10,401 nucleotides of DNA from Candidatus Peribacteria bacterium (lineage in GTDB: Bacteria > Patescibacteriota > Gracilibacteria > Peribacterales > Peribacteraceae). Below the pieces are notes generated by a model. That model did not search any database. It was not told the origin of the DNA and worked only from the letters and a program-made list of their open reading frames with translations. The stretch spans positions 1 through 10,401 of the forward strand of contig CAINWJ010000113.1 in assembly GCA_903854455.1 (NCBI GenBank), read 5' to 3'. A program made the translations under genes and the position numbers. Below are positions 1 through 7,124 of the stretch, one piece after another (the stretch's first letter is position 1; every line of letters begins with the position of its first letter).

Positions 1-1031
1 ACGTCGACATCGAGTGCGATCTTTTTCTGCGCGATGGCTTTCCGTAGAGCATCTGCGGACGGATGAGCCTCAAAATCGATGCCGCAGTCCCGCTTGATAA
101 TGTCCCGCATGCTGATCTTCGGCCACTCACCGGCGAAGTCCACTTCGATGAGTTTCCCCTCGCGATTGGGAATCTTTGCCTTGGTCGATCCTTGGATCTT
201 CGTGAGGATCGTGCGGAGCATCTCCTCCGTGAAGCGCATGTTCTCGCGGAAATCCCAGTACGAGGCGTAGTGCTCGCACATCGTGAATTCCTGCAAGTGG
301 CTCGGGTCCATTCCCTCGTTTCGGAACACTGGACCTAGCGCGAACGTCCGGTCGAAGCCGCCGACCAGGCACTCCTTCTGGTGAGTCTCCAGCGCGATCC
401 TGAGGTAGATATCCAGATCGAGCGCTGCGTGGTGGGTGGTGAACGGCGTTGCCAGAGCACCCGATGCGGCGTTGACCAGTACCGGGATCTCCACTTCGAT
501 GAATCCGTTGGACCAGTAGAATTCCCGCAGTGCTTGCAGGAATGCCGAGCGCAGCAGGAAGCGCTCGAAGGACTCGCGGCTGCTCATGGTGTCCAGGTAA
601 CGTTGACGGTAGGCGGTTTCCCTGTCTGCGATGCCGTGCCACTTTTCCGGCGGCTGCCTCAGAGATTTCGTGAGCATCGTCCACTGTTTCACCAGCACCG
701 TCGGCTCGCCTTTCTGTGTTGTGAATCGCTCACCGGATACTCCGATGAAGTCGCCGAGGTCGATCAGTTTGAGCAGCAGTTTGTATTCTTCCGCTCCAAC
801 CGATTCCTCGCGGAAGGCGATCTGCAGGCGCCCGGTGTGATCCTGGAGGGTTGCGAAGGTGAGCTTGCCCATACTTCTAAACAGAACAACTCTTCCGGCA
901 ACCGTCAGCGGTTTCTTGTCCGCGCAGGTTTTGCCTTCTGTAAGCGTATGCGTACGCTCAAACTTCGCGGCGTACGGCAGGCGCTTGAGGGCGCGGAGTT
1001 GCTGGGCTTTTTGGTGGCGGATGGGGTCCAT
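1..1031 (-). CDS. lysS: Lysyl-tRNA synthetase, class II (partial; C-terminal part lies beyond the left edge)
   Basis: It charges tRNA-Lys with lysine using ATP, in the cytoplasm. The 343 visible residues align along their length with the class II LysRS family. An N-terminal OB-fold anticodon-binding domain (about residues 40-140) includes VAGRVVLFRSMGKLTFATLQD. After the linker RYLD comes the catalytic core with FIEVEIPVL (motif 1 region), TTHHAALDLDIYLRIALE and VGGFDRTFALGPVFRNEG (motif 2, near residue 236). Compared with the about 505-residue E. coli enzyme, roughly 150-160 residues including motif 3 are missing only because the window ends. The ATG at 1031 is the best start: an in-frame TGA lies about 17 codons upstream, and the only alternative is a TTG two codons earlier. 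The usual HNPEFTMMELY after motif 2 reads HLQEFTMCEHYASYW here, a divergent subtype. The gene begins 53 bases after the 1339-aa gene on the same strand, with no terminator seen between, so co-transcription is plausible. No Shine-Dalgarno sequence is visible. Confidence 0.95.
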   Translation of the reverse strand, partial: MDPIRHQKAQQLRALKRLPYAAKFERTHTLTEGKTCADKKPLTVAGRVVLFRSMGKLTFATLQDHTGRLQIAFREESVGAEEYKLLLKLIDLGDFIGVSGERFTTQKGEPTVLVKQWTMLTKSLRQPPEKWHGIADRETAYRQRYLDTMSSRESFERFLLRSAFLQALREFYWSNGFIEVEIPVLVNAASGALATPFTTHHAALDLDIYLRIALETHQKECLVGGFDRTFALGPVFRNEGMDPSHLQEFTMCEHYASYWDFRENMRFTEEMLRTILTKIQGSTKAKIPNREGKLIEVDFAGEWPKISMRDIIKRDCGIDFEAHPSADALRKAIAQKKIALDVD

Positions 1032-1084
1032 GAACAAAGCATACCGAGATTCCCACGGGAGGAGAAATCCTGGAACTCAGAATT

Positions 1085-4000
1085 TTATCCAGCTTTTATC
1101 TCTGTCGCAGGCACTTCTTCGACGAGAGTTGCAAGACTGCGGACATAGTTCTTCGGCAGTTGTCGCTTGTGCACTGCGTTATTGACCGTTGCTCCTGACG
1201 GAGCCCACGCACCGGGTACCATTGGCGCACTTCGCTGCATGGTCTCCTGGACTGATTTCTTGTAGTCTGACGTGTCCGCTTCGTAAATGACCTTCGGTTG
1301 CTGTGCCTGTTCACAGATGCTTATGAGATCATGGAGGCCTGTCCGGTAGCCATTGAGCGACAGATTATTCGACAGGATTTCAGTCACGAGATCCGAGAGT
1401 CGTTGCTCCAGTTTCTGCGCCAGATCGTTACGAACGACCTCTGCCTTGAATTGTGCGGTGGCATCTCCGTACGGATTGAAATCACTGTAGTACGTACTGA
1501 TCCGTTGCTCCGCGCGAATGATGTAATGTCGGAGTTCATGGAGGATATTCTTGCGGACACTCATCCTGCTTTCTGCGCTGCTCAGGTTCGTCGCACACTT
1601 CTCGAACATCCGTGGGATCTTTACCTCCTCGCGATATCGCGTGAGTGTTTCGCGGATCTTTCGTCTGGCTTCCGGTGTCGGTGTTGCTTCGAATGAGAAT
1701 GCGGAGAGATCGAGATTCACTTCATCTCCACTGATGTTTTTGTAGTGAAGAACGGGTGGTTGACTGGTTGCCGTACATTCTTTGACGATCGTCCGGAGTT
1801 CGGCATAGTCATCTGCCTTCACGAGTTCATCAGGCGGCACGATGCTGAACGCCATGGTGCCCTGCGTCGTATTCTGGTGCTCGATGAACCGTCGCTTTTC
1901 TGACACCTCATCCAGGAACCGCTTCTCGATCAATGCCTTACGAATATCCATTTCCAGTGTTTTCCGCTCTTTTTCAGGCAGATCCGGTCGAGAAGTGAGC
2001 TCGGTTTGGAGTCGCTTCTGCACCAGCAGTTCATCCGCGATCGTCCACGTCGGTTCCGTGTGCTTCATGAAGTAGGCGAGGTACGCCTTCTCACGCAGTG
2101 ACCGGTTGATGGTCACATCGGTCTTCTCGAACTTTGTTTGGTAATGCTTGTTGGTAGCTTCTGTGCCGGTGAACACTTTTCTAAGACTCCCTTCGGCAAG
2201 GGTGTCTCCTTTGGCAGCGGCTGTGCCGGCACCTCGTGCGGTCATCTGTTGTTCGATTCTTGTGAGAAGTGTCGGTCCGTCCAGATGAAGGAGATCTTTC
2301 TCGGATTGCTTCCACTCACCGATGGATTCGTCGATCGCTATCTTGTATCCGGCAGCTGCGAGGATGGGTGCAGTCGTAACTGCAATAGTCAGCAGTGCAG
2401 GAGCAGCACCAGCGGCTGCTGTTGTACCAGTGCTTGCAGTAAGGGCTTCGAATGTTGATGCTCCCGCCCACACGGCTCCGGCTGTCGAGGTGCCCCAGAG
2501 TGACCAGACCTGGCGTTCCAAGTCAGCCGCATCTTCGAATCTGCCTTCTTTGCGAGCTTGCTTCAGTGCCTCGCCGGTCTTGGTAAGGAAGTAGATGTCG
2601 ACAGCGGTGCCGATGACGGGCAGTCCGACCTTTGCACCCGTACCGATGCGTGCCAGCATCTTCGCTCGTGCCAGTGATTGTGCGAGGAGCTTGGCTTCCG
2701 CTTCGCCTGCCTCCTGCGCCGCCTGCAGGATGACTGCCTCATGTTCCATTAATATTTTTGCGACCATCGCACGATCTCCGGCAGAACTCGCCTGTTCCAG
2801 TTGCTTCAGTACCGCCCCTGCCTCCGTTGCGGGTTGAACAGCTTCACGAATAGCAGCAGCCCCCGTTGTTGTCTTGGTTTGTTCCAGTACTCCCACTCCT
2901 GCTCCAGTACCAACGTTTTCCGGTAGCGGAGGAGGTGTCCCCGGCTTGCGCGGGAGTGGCGGCGGTCCGGCTTGTCCCGGTTTGCGTGGTCCTACCCTCG
3001 GCGTTTCGTGTGGTCCACGTTGTGCCCGATGCATCTCCTTCGTTGGATCTTCATGGACTGGTTGCGTTGCGGGATGAACAGGATTCGGCGTTGCGAACTT
3101 TTTTTGCCGTATTTTCTCTCGCCATTCTTGCATGTTTTGATTTAGATCAAGTTTAGACTTCTTCTGTGTTCGTGCCGTCTTCAATGGACCTTGCGTGAGA
3201 CTTGTCTCGGATGCCGAAGCTCTTTCTCCAGCGATTGCCGGTTTCACTCCACCCGCTGCCTGCGGTTCACCAGCAACTGGTTTGGTGATTGCTTCAGCCT
3301 CTACGATTTCTACCGTCGCTCCAGCAGCACCTGCATTTTTGCCAGTCGTTGCCGCAGCCGCAGCTTCCTGAGTATTCAGTGCGGTATTCCGAAGCTCGCC
3401 AATTTTTTTCTCGAATTCACTGATAATAGATTGGTTTCTGTGCTCATGCAGTTCGCGGAGCAATGGTGGTGTGTTTGCATTGATTGGAGTTGTCTTTAGA
3501 TATTCTCGAAGTGAACTTGCGATACTTTCCTGAATATTTTGGATTCTTCCTATTTCATCGGGATTGAACAATTTTGCGAAGCCGGCTTTGCCGGTGAATC
3601 GGTCCATGATTTCCGCTTGTCTGGCGAATTCGGCCCACGTTTCTATCATTTGTAGGGCTTGAGCGTTCGAATGAATTCCCGTGCTCAATGCATACCGTGC
3701 TTGTGATATTTTCCCCAGGAGGGATTGATATCCATGATAGATCCTCAGTGCCTCGGCTCCATCAGGACGCATCAGCACAGCAAGAGCTTTGGCACTGTCA
3801 AGAGTTGAAGCGAGAGGACCGGCTGCAATTTTCAATGGAACCCAGAGGAGGCTGCGGGGAGTCATTTTCAGTTCCGAACCATGACCGAGCCAGGCGATTT
3901 TGTACAATTTGGAAGCTGCGAAGTAGACGGCTCCGGTTCCACCCCAGTGGATCCAGATGTCGGGACAATCTTTGGAGTGTCCCCAATCCCAGAAGTCTTT

Positions 4001-5104
4001 GAAGAGGATTCCCGGCTGACAGATCACAGTTCCTATCAAGTCCTTGACGATGAATTTGCCGTTGTCATATGCCAGTATCCACTGGTTCTTCTGCATGTAG
4101 TTCCATGCATCCAGCCACCTTCCATCCAGATACAGACCCATGAGATGAGCACCGTACTCCGCATCTTTCTTCGCCACGTCCACGCCTTGCTTCGTCGTAT
4201 CCACGATGACCGCACCGGCACCTGTGATGACATCGCGTCCGGCATTCAAACCTTTTTCGAGCATACTCGGCTCTTCTGCAGGCTGATCCGGCTTCGTTGT
4301 ATCTCCAGGCTTCTTCTTACTATTATCATCCAGCTTCTTGAGACCGAACATGTACAGGAGGAAGTCCCACGGTGTCTTGGCGTTCTTGTTCCACCATTCC
4401 CTGATACTCGCGATACCGAGGACGCCGGTTGCCGCAGCTCCGAGCGAGAGTGTCCACTTTACGCCACGCGATATCCAGCCCTCTTTCTTTTCGTCACCGA
4501 AGAAGAGACCGCGAACTTTGCGGTACAGACTCCGGACAATGAAGAAACCGCTTGCCGCTGCCAGTACGTGACCGGTCATGACCAGCGGTCCGCTCTCGTG
4601 AAATTCCTTGTACATTCTGTCGAAGAATGGAAGCTTTGGTGCCGGCGTATTCTGCGTGTCGTTTGTTTTTGGTCCCTCCGATGCAGCATTCGTCGCTGTG
4701 TTGACGCTCCGCTCGGCTGCCGCGGCTGCTTCCGCCACGGGTTGTAATACTCCATCCAATACCTTTTCTGTGTTGGAGGCAGGGGATGTCTGAGGTTGCG
4801 TTGCTTCGATACCTGTTTTTAGCGCATCAATAACAGTTCCTTTGCTCGTTGCCGCGCGTGAACGCAGGCTGTCATGGATGATCTTTTGCACGGGGATCGG
4901 TAGTCTCTCCCTGACTTGTCGCCAGAAGTCCGGTTGTTTGCTTTTCTCGTTTGCCAGCTCTAGTGCTTTAGTAGCGAGATCATCAGCTAGCATTGGATTA
5001 GCTGCCAGAACTTCCAGAGCTTTTGCTGCCACTTCGATTTCATTCACGAACAGCAATCGTTGTTCCGAGGATTTCCAGCTGTGTTGGAATGTGTGTGTAT
5101 TCAT
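1085..5104 (-). CDS. Unknown 1339-aa membrane-associated protein with proline-rich hinge and a HELRH motif
   Basis: I do not recognise a family. The frame is open for 1339 codons, tightly packed between same-strand neighbours, and reads as credible protein. Residues 1-160 are soluble and helical with no signal peptide. Hydrophobic segments that could span or enter a membrane lie near 172-194 and 214-234, with weaker ones at 384-404 and 418-446. Residues 515-590 look like a coiled coil. Residues 590-745 are low complexity (Ala/Thr/Pro/Lys), with two PPPLP motifs near 714-728. A second hydrophobic cluster, rich in Gly/Ala, covers about 820-842 and 866-924. The rest, to 1339, is charged and probably soluble, with HELRH at 1189-1193. 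The two hydrophobic clusters separated by a long disordered linker suggest a modular scaffold or envelope protein; this is inference. The ATG follows the 88-aa gene's stop by three bases (TGA ACA ATG), so translation is probably coupled. Confidence 0.88.
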   Translation of the reverse strand: MNTHTFQHSWKSSEQRLLFVNEIEVAAKALEVLAANPMLADDLATKALELANEKSKQPDFWRQVRERLPIPVQKIIHDSLRSRAATSKGTVIDALKTGIEATQPQTSPASNTEKVLDGVLQPVAEAAAAAERSVNTATNAASEGPKTNDTQNTPAPKLPFFDRMYKEFHESGPLVMTGHVLAAASGFFIVRSLYRKVRGLFFGDEKKEGWISRGVKWTLSLGAAATGVLGIASIREWWNKNAKTPWDFLLYMFGLKKLDDNSKKKPGDTTKPDQPAEEPSMLEKGLNAGRDVITGAGAVIVDTTKQGVDVAKKDAEYGAHLMGLYLDGRWLDAWNYMQKNQWILAYDNGKFIVKDLIGTVICQPGILFKDFWDWGHSKDCPDIWIHWGGTGAVYFAASKLYKIAWLGHGSELKMTPRSLLWVPLKIAAGPLASTLDSAKALAVLMRPDGAEALRIYHGYQSLLGKISQARYALSTGIHSNAQALQMIETWAEFARQAEIMDRFTGKAGFAKLFNPDEIGRIQNIQESIASSLREYLKTTPINANTPPLLRELHEHRNQSIISEFEKKIGELRNTALNTQEAAAAATTGKNAGAAGATVEIVEAEAITKPVAGEPQAAGGVKPAIAGERASASETSLTQGPLKTARTQKKSKLDLNQNMQEWREKIRQKKFATPNPVHPATQPVHEDPTKEMHRAQRGPHETPRVGPRKPGQAGPPPLPRKPGTPPPLPENVGTGAGVGVLEQTKTTTGAAAIREAVQPATEAGAVLKQLEQASSAGDRAMVAKILMEHEAVILQAAQEAGEAEAKLLAQSLARAKMLARIGTGAKVGLPVIGTAVDIYFLTKTGEALKQARKEGRFEDAADLERQVWSLWGTSTAGAVWAGASTFEALTASTGTTAAAGAAPALLTIAVTTAPILAAAGYKIAIDESIGEWKQSEKDLLHLDGPTLLTRIEQQMTARGAGTAAAKGDTLAEGSLRKVFTGTEATNKHYQTKFEKTDVTINRSLREKAYLAYFMKHTEPTWTIADELLVQKRLQTELTSRPDLPEKERKTLEMDIRKALIEKRFLDEVSEKRRFIEHQNTTQGTMAFSIVPPDELVKADDYAELRTIVKECTATSQPPVLHYKNISGDEVNLDLSAFSFEATPTPEARRKIRETLTRYREEVKIPRMFEKCATNLSSAESRMSVRKNILHELRHYIIRAEQRISTYYSDFNPYGDATAQFKAEVVRNDLAQKLEQRLSDLVTEILSNNLSLNGYRTGLHDLISICEQAQQPKVIYEADTSDYKKSVQETMQRSAPMVPGAWAPSGATVNNAVHKRQLPKNYVRSLATLVEEVPATEIKAG

Positions 5105-5107
5105 TGT

Positions 5108-5374
5108 TCATGTATGAGAAGGATACAATGAAGGTTTCTTGGCAGGAGGGGATTGTCTGGATTTACCTGGAAAAACCGAACCGAGAAAATCGCCGATCAC
5201 GGCTTTCACTTCTGCGATGGCTCTGTTCACAACGCCCACGGACATCCGATCGATGCCATCATCGATTGGCCAGAGAACTTTTTCTATTTTTGCGATAATG
5301 CCTGCTCTCCCTTTGGCAATGACAGAGTCATGTTCCTTTTTTGTCGGCTGCGCTTGATGCGTAAGAATCGGCAT
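5108..5374 (-). CDS. Small unknown protein (88 aa), first gene of the unit with the 1339-aa protein
   Basis: The ATG at 5374 opens an 88-codon frame (MPILTHQAQPTKKEHDSV...) ending in TGA at 5110-5108. I recognise no family. The middle (about residues 22-70) is one or two amphipathic helices rich in Ile/Val/Ala with charged faces (such as GIIAKIEKVLWPIDDGIDR and IAEVKAVIGDFLGSVF). The C terminus is a short Lys/Pro/Ser tail. There is no signal peptide and no clear transmembrane segment. Support for it being real comes from its position: its stop lies three bases before the start of the 1339-aa gene, and it fills the space between that gene and the divergent promoter region. The frame is open further upstream, so a start at the ATG at about 5419 (15 codons earlier) is possible, but it would run through the palindrome at 5392-5408. 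There is no Shine-Dalgarno sequence before either start. It may be a partner or chaperone of the large protein; this is inference. Confidence 0.62.
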   Translation of the reverse strand: MPILTHQAQPTKKEHDSVIAKGRAGIIAKIEKVLWPIDDGIDRMSVGVVNRAIAEVKAVIGDFLGSVFPGKSRQSPPAKKPSLYPSHT

Positions 5375-5391
5375 AGAATTGTGTGTTGAGG

Positions 5392-5408
5392 TGAGGATTG
5401 AATCCTCA
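5392..5408. promoter_or_regulatory. Perfect 17-nt palindrome (possible operator)
   Basis: TGAGGATT-G-AATCCTCA has 8-base arms around a single central base. It lies 18 bases upstream of the 88-aa gene's ATG and overlaps the likely start of its transcript. Odd-length palindromes of this kind are typical of dimeric repressor sites. As RNA the one-base loop would be too tight for a full hairpin, so a DNA-binding role is more likely. No regulator gene is visible in the window. Confidence 0.5.
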
Positions 5409-5409
5409 T

Positions 5410-5438
5410 ATATTAGCATATTTTGCGAAAGAATGCAC
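5410..5438 (-). promoter_or_regulatory. Weak candidate promoter for the leftward unit
   Basis: On the - strand a TAATAT hexamer (5415-5410) matches the -10 consensus at four of six positions. A poor -35 (TGTGCA, three of six) lies 18 bases further upstream. Transcription would begin near 5403, inside the 17-nt palindrome, which would suit operator control. The hexamers are weak and the region is AT-rich, so this is tentative. Confidence 0.25.
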
Positions 5439-5509
5439 ATGAAAATGCGCAGAAACAGCCCATTTCTTCTTACCAAGAAACCCATGCATAAAAATCCCCC
5501 TGAAACCTC

Positions 5510-5538
5510 TTGACCCCCCTCAATCACATCCCTACAGT
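5510..5538 (+). promoter_or_regulatory. Sigma70-like promoter of the ribosomal protein operon
   Basis: The -35 hexamer TTGACC (5510-5515) matches five of six consensus bases. A spacer of exactly 17 bases leads to TACAGT (5533-5538), which matches four of six of TATAAT. Transcription would begin near 5545, giving a 5' leader of about 75 nt before rplC. This is the best promoter match in the divergent region and places the operon start at L3. Confidence 0.65.
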
Positions 5539-5550
5539 ACACCGGCTTAC

Positions 5551-5602
5551 GTTCTGATCTGCCCCCAAAACAATGACGAAGGGCAAGCAGATGTGATAGA
5601 AC
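5551..5602 (+). promoter_or_regulatory. Leader hairpin in the 5' UTR of the rplC operon
   Basis: GTTCT-G-ATCTGC (5551-5562) can pair with GCAGAT-GTGAT-AGAAC (5587-5602): 5 bp and 6 bp of stem separated by a 1x5 internal loop. A GCCC/GGGC pairing may extend it inside the apical loop. No U-run follows, so it is not an intrinsic terminator. In E. coli the S10 operon leader is bound by L4 for feedback control; a similar role here is inference, as the structure shows no recognisable similarity to that leader. Confidence 0.45.
5573..5596 (+). CDS. Possible 7-codon upstream ORF in the rplC leader
   Basis: ATG at 5573 reads MTKGKQM and stops at TGA (5594-5596), inside the loop and 3' arm of the leader hairpin and 22 bases before rplC. 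It has no Shine-Dalgarno sequence. An ORF this short arises easily by chance; it is listed because ribosomes reading it would open the hairpin. Confidence 0.12.
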   Translation: MTKGKQM

Positions 5603-5618
5603 CTCCAAGCGTCCCCCT

Positions 5619-6290
5619 ATGATCGGTGTCATCGCCCGCAAAATCGGCATGTCTCGCGTGTTTCTCCCAACCGGAGAAGCAGTGCCCGTGACGTACGTGA
5701 AGGTCGAGGATAACACCGTTCTCCGCACCAAGACCACAGAGAAAGATGGCTACCAGGCCGTCGTTCTGGGTGTTGATCAGGAGCAGATGAAGACGCGCAA
5801 GGGGAAGACGCACGAGAAGCACCGCAATCAGAAGGAGTTCCAGATGGAGTCACTCGATGGGCTGGAGAAGGGCAAGAAGATCACCCTTGAATCAATGCCG
5901 GTCGAGAGCCTGGTGACAGTCACCGGTGTCGGTAAGGGAAAGGGGTTCCAGGGTGTCATGAAGCGTCACCACTTCGCCGGAGGTCCTGCTACGCACGGCT
6001 CACACTTCAAGCGCGAGCCGGGTTCCGTGGGTATGAGAACATGGCCGGGACGCATCCACGCAGGCAAGCGCATGCCGGGTCGCATGGGCAATGTGACGGT
6101 ATCCCTCAAGCACCGTCCGGTGATCGTGAATGATGCGGTGAAGAAGGTACTGGGCATCAAGGGTCCCATCCCCGGTCCAAACGGTTCCATCGTCTACCTA
6201 ACAACTGAACCTGCAGTCGTGAAGAAGGCAGTCGTTGCCAAAGCCGCTCAAGCCGCTCCCGCCAAGAAATCTGCTCCCCCCAAGAAATGA
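5619..6290 (+). CDS. rplC: 50S ribosomal protein L3
   Basis: L3 is a primary 23S rRNA-binding protein that helps start large-subunit assembly and reaches toward the peptidyl transferase centre. The family signatures are clear: MIGVIARKIGMSRVF at the N terminus, VTGVGKGKGFQGVMKRHHF, ATHGSHFKREPGSVG, the loop GKRMPGRMGN, and GPIPGPNGSIV. It has 223 residues against about 209 in E. coli; the excess is a Lys/Ala/Pro-rich tail from about residue 197. The glutamine that PrmB methylates in E. coli (MAGQMGN) is arginine here. It starts at ATG 5619, with a C-rich stretch (GTCCCCCT) instead of a Shine-Dalgarno sequence. It is the first gene of the operon, and rpsJ, which usually precedes it, is absent. 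Its stop overlaps the rplD start by four bases (ATGA), implying translational coupling. Confidence 0.98.
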   Translation: MIGVIARKIGMSRVFLPTGEAVPVTYVKVEDNTVLRTKTTEKDGYQAVVLGVDQEQMKTRKGKTHEKHRNQKEFQMESLDGLEKGKKITLESMPVESLVTVTGVGKGKGFQGVMKRHHFAGGPATHGSHFKREPGSVGMRTWPGRIHAGKRMPGRMGNVTVSLKHRPVIVNDAVKKVLGIKGPIPGPNGSIVYLTTEPAVVKKAVVAKAAQAAPAKKSAPPKK

Positions 6291-7114
6291 AGATTGATTT
6301 GTACACATCCACCGGCGAGAAGAAGGGATCCCTCGAGCTGCCTGCCTCTCTCTTCGAAGCCCCCATCAATACCGGGCTGATGCACGAGGCGCTACTCCGT
6401 CAGCAGAGCAACCGTCGCACACCCGTCGCACACGTCAAACACCGTGGCGAGATCGCAGGTTCCACGAAGAAGCTCTACGAACAGAAGCACACGGGTCGCG
6501 CACGTCGTGGCGCCTCCCGTTCCCCGCTCCTCCGCGGAGGTGGAAAGTCGTTCGGTCCGCGCAGCGAAGCCAATTTCTGGAAGGAGATGCCGAAGAAGAT
6601 GCGTCGTGGCGCCCTCCTTTCCTGTTTGTCACAGCGTGCCAAGGACGGAGCGATCATCGGTCTCGCCGATTATCCCGAGACAGTGAAGACGAAGACGTTT
6701 GCAGCCCTACTCGCCAAGTTACCCATCGCGATCGGTCGGAGAATCCTCATCGTCATCGCGGGAACCGAGAAGGGGCTCATGCTCTCCGCTCGCAACGTGC
6801 CGCGCGTGAAGACACTCTTCGCCAAGTACCTGAATCCGGAGGACCTCCTCGTTTCGAAGCACATCATCTTCCTGGCAGACGCTCTGAAAGTTGCCGAGGA
6901 GACGTTCGGAAAGAGGATTGAAAGAGAAGTGAAGGTGCAGCCAGTCAAAGCAGTCAAGGTTAAGGAAGCCAAGGAGACCAATCCGTCTTCGCTCCGCTCC
7001 GCCGAGGCAAGGGAAACCAAGGAGAAGGTCGTGAAGGCACCCAAGAAGGAAGCATCTAAGAAAGCTCCAGCAACGAAGAAGGCTCCAGAAACTGCCAACA
7101 AGAAGAAAGCGTAA
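6287..7114 (+). CDS. rplD: 50S ribosomal protein L4
   Basis: L4 binds domain I of 23S rRNA early in assembly, and its extended loop lines the exit tunnel. The loop is recognisable as HTGRARRGASRSPLLRGGGKSFGPR (written in parts: HTGRARRGASRSP, LLRGGGKSFGPR), followed by KKMRRGALLSCLSQRAKDG. The Rossmann-like part includes LIVIAGTEKGLMLSARNV and VSKHIIFLADAL. At 275 residues it exceeds the usual about 200-210; residues from about 211 on are a Lys/Ala/Glu-rich, probably disordered tail ending in repeated KKAPATKKAP-like units. In E. coli L4 also represses its own operon; whether that holds here is unknown. It overlaps rplC by four bases. Confidence 0.98.
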   Translation: MKIDLYTSTGEKKGSLELPASLFEAPINTGLMHEALLRQQSNRRTPVAHVKHRGEIAGSTKKLYEQKHTGRARRGASRSPLLRGGGKSFGPRSEANFWKEMPKKMRRGALLSCLSQRAKDGAIIGLADYPETVKTKTFAALLAKLPIAIGRRILIVIAGTEKGLMLSARNVPRVKTLFAKYLNPEDLLVSKHIIFLADALKVAEETFGKRIEREVKVQPVKAVKVKEAKETNPSSLRSAEARETKEKVVKAPKKEASKKAPATKKAPETANKKKA

Positions 7115-7124
7115 TTTTTTCTGC

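Noticed and set aside
1032..1084. Terminator between the 1339-aa gene and lysS
   Set aside because: Only a 4-bp TCCC/GGGA palindrome is present, without a U-run, so read-through into lysS is more likely.
381..1148. 255-codon + strand frame over lysS
   Set aside because: It is the antisense shadow of the clearly recognisable LysRS coding sequence.
3881..4747. 288-codon + strand frame
   Set aside because: It lies wholly antisense within the 1339-aa gene, is rich in Cys/Arg/His in the way of shadow frames, and has no family features.
5466..5480. TTCTT-ACC-AAGAA inverted repeat in the divergent region
   Set aside because: The 5-bp AT-rich arms are expected by chance in such sequence, with no match to a known site.
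5375..5737. Extension of the 88-aa frame to a 209-aa protein beginning inside rplC
   Set aside because: The extra N-terminal part runs antisense to rplC, across its promoter and leader, and reads as non-protein-like sequence. The natural start is at 5374, or at most about 5419.
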